A stretch of DNA of 49,813 nucleotides from an uncultured Bacteroidota bacterium (GTDB lineage Bacteria > Bacteroidota > Bacteroidia > Chitinophagales > Chitinophagaceae). The stretch is taken from positions 1-49,813 of the forward strand of contig CAIYPC010000646.1 in NCBI GenBank assembly GCA_903927975.1. Direction: 5' to 3'. The notes beneath the pieces are model-generated. The model saw only the letters and a list, made by a program, of their open reading frames with translations, was not told the DNA's origin and searched no databases. Shown piece after piece: positions 48,593 through 49,813 of this stretch. Both the position numbers and the translations under genes were made by a program. Position 1 is the stretch's first letter; the number at the start of each line of letters is the position of its first letter.

Positions 48593-49776
48593 TACTTTGT
48601 TTGTTTTAGCCAGTCCATAATGCCCAAATAAATTTTCTGCGCAACTGCTTTATGAAATTTTGGGTTGAGGATTTTTTTCTCATCTTGTTTATTGCTCAAA
48701 AACGCGACTTCCACCAAAGCATTCGGATAATCAGTTGGTCCGCTTAACGCAAAATTAAAATTGCCAACGTTTCCAAATTCTTTCAAGCCCAATGATAGCA
48801 TTCTATTCAATAGCGCTTCGCTCAAAGGGCGAAAACCAATATAGCGGTAATAAGTGCTTGTACCTTGCACGGTATCAGATGAAGTCGAATTCAAATGAAT
48901 GCTCACCAACAAATCAGGATTGTATTTTCTAAGCATCATTATTCTTTCGGGCATGCTCAGCGAAGTATCTTTAATTCGTGTCATGAATATCTGTTTCACA
49001 CCTGCTTTCTTCAATGTGGCTTGCAGTTCTTTTGCAATCAGTAGCGTGTAATTTTTTTCGAGCACATTGCTTGTAACACCGCTTGCGCCAGCATTATCAC
49101 CTCCATGACCAGCATCAATAGCAATCCTCAATTTTCGTATGTCCATTGACGTTGGCTGCCGCTTTATTCTTATAATCAGTTTATTGGTGAAAGTATCATA
49201 AGCAACAAAGCTGCCCCAATGTTGCGCATGTTTCAATTCAATAAAAACGCGCAACACATCATCTTCCACTTGTTCATACCATGTGTTTTTAATTTCTTTT
49301 AAACTTTTCAATTGCGTGATCCAATTCGTGTTTGATGTCACACCAAAAATATCTACAGCTACGCGAGAAGGGTTTATTAACTGAAAACTATGGTAAGGCA
49401 AATGTTCATCAAGGTTCACCGTAACATAATCAAATGCAGAATCGCCAAAAACTTTAAAGCTTGAACTTAAATGTGCATTATTAACAACAGGTTTATTGGC
49501 TTGTTTGCTTATCAATACAACACTTTCCTTTGCTATATAACCTGAATGAAATTTTGAGAGTTGAACCTTATAATCGGTTTTGAAGCTATCAACAATTTTC
49601 AACAAAATATTAGAATCAATATAAGACATCTTTGCTCCGCCAAGCCTGTCATCACCAATGCCATATTCAATGAACGGGAGTTTGCCCGTGCTTCGTGCAT
49701 ACCAAACACTATCCTGCGAAAAAGAAAAAAAACTGTTCAATAAAAAGAGAGAGCTCAATGCAATTAGTCTCATCAA
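48592..49776 (-). CDS. N-acetylmuramoyl-L-alanine amidase (AmiC/Amidase_3)
   Basis: LRIAIDAGHGGDNAGASG, MLRKYNPDLLVSIHLNS, PNALVEVAFLSNKQDE. Confidence 0.93.
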   Translation of the reverse strand: MMRLIALSSLFLLNSFFSFSQDSVWYARSTGKLPFIEYGIGDDRLGGAKMSYIDSNILLKIVDSFKTDYKVQLSKFHSGYIAKESVVLISKQANKPVVNNAHLSSSFKVFGDSAFDYVTVNLDEHLPYHSFQLINPSRVAVDIFGVTSNTNWITQLKSLKEIKNTWYEQVEDDVLRVFIELKHAQHWGSFVAYDTFTNKLIIRIKRQPTSMDIRKLRIAIDAGHGGDNAGASGVTSNVLEKNYTLLIAKELQATLKKAGVKQIFMTRIKDTSLSMPERIMMLRKYNPDLLVSIHLNSTSSDTVQGTSTYYRYIGFRPLSEALLNRMLSLGLKEFGNVGNFNFALSGPTDYPNALVEVAFLSNKQDEKKILNPKFHKAVAQKIYLGIMDWLKQTK

Positions 49777-49813
49777 AAAATTTTTATAAAGATAACTTGC
49801 TTTGGCTTTGCGA

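Overview
The window is chromosomal DNA from a Bacteroidetes bacterium, most likely Chitinophagaceae or a relative (inference from TAnnTTTG promoters, T9SS-type C-termini and gene content). From left to right it contains: a trehalase/MFS/AraC/LacI locus, with the trehalase running off the left edge and absent from the ORF track; a NUDIX-wHTH regulator; ligA; a NUMOD4/HNH-like protein; asd; an orphan HicB; a PfkB kinase; a phenylacetate (paa) cluster split in two (tetR-paaE and paaABCD-paaG-paaI) around a block with a propeller histidine kinase/response regulator and two GH30 genes; obgE; an S46 peptidase followed by a VapBC-type module; an RRM protein; two MFS/oxidoreductase genes; tandem di-heme cytochromes; a frameshifted large secreted protein; a gnd-zwf-pgl cluster; and an AmiC-type amidase. 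The most interesting signals are: (1) a candidate ribosome-mediated attenuator upstream of asd (promoter, 20-aa Lys/Thr/Met-rich leader peptide, antiterminator/terminator alternatives); (2) families of heptamer-word hairpin repeats that sit between genes and have also apparently been absorbed in frame into LigA, PaaE, PaaC, Pgl, PaaA and PaaB; (3) two copies of a CTAAC[A/G]CTTGTTAG palindrome that link the two paa segments; (4) a VapBC cassette flanked by a diverged duplicate of the S46 peptidase 3' end; (5) an in-frame nonsense codon and a single-base frameshift in two otherwise intact genes. No tRNA, rRNA, CRISPR array, transposase or integrase was recognised.
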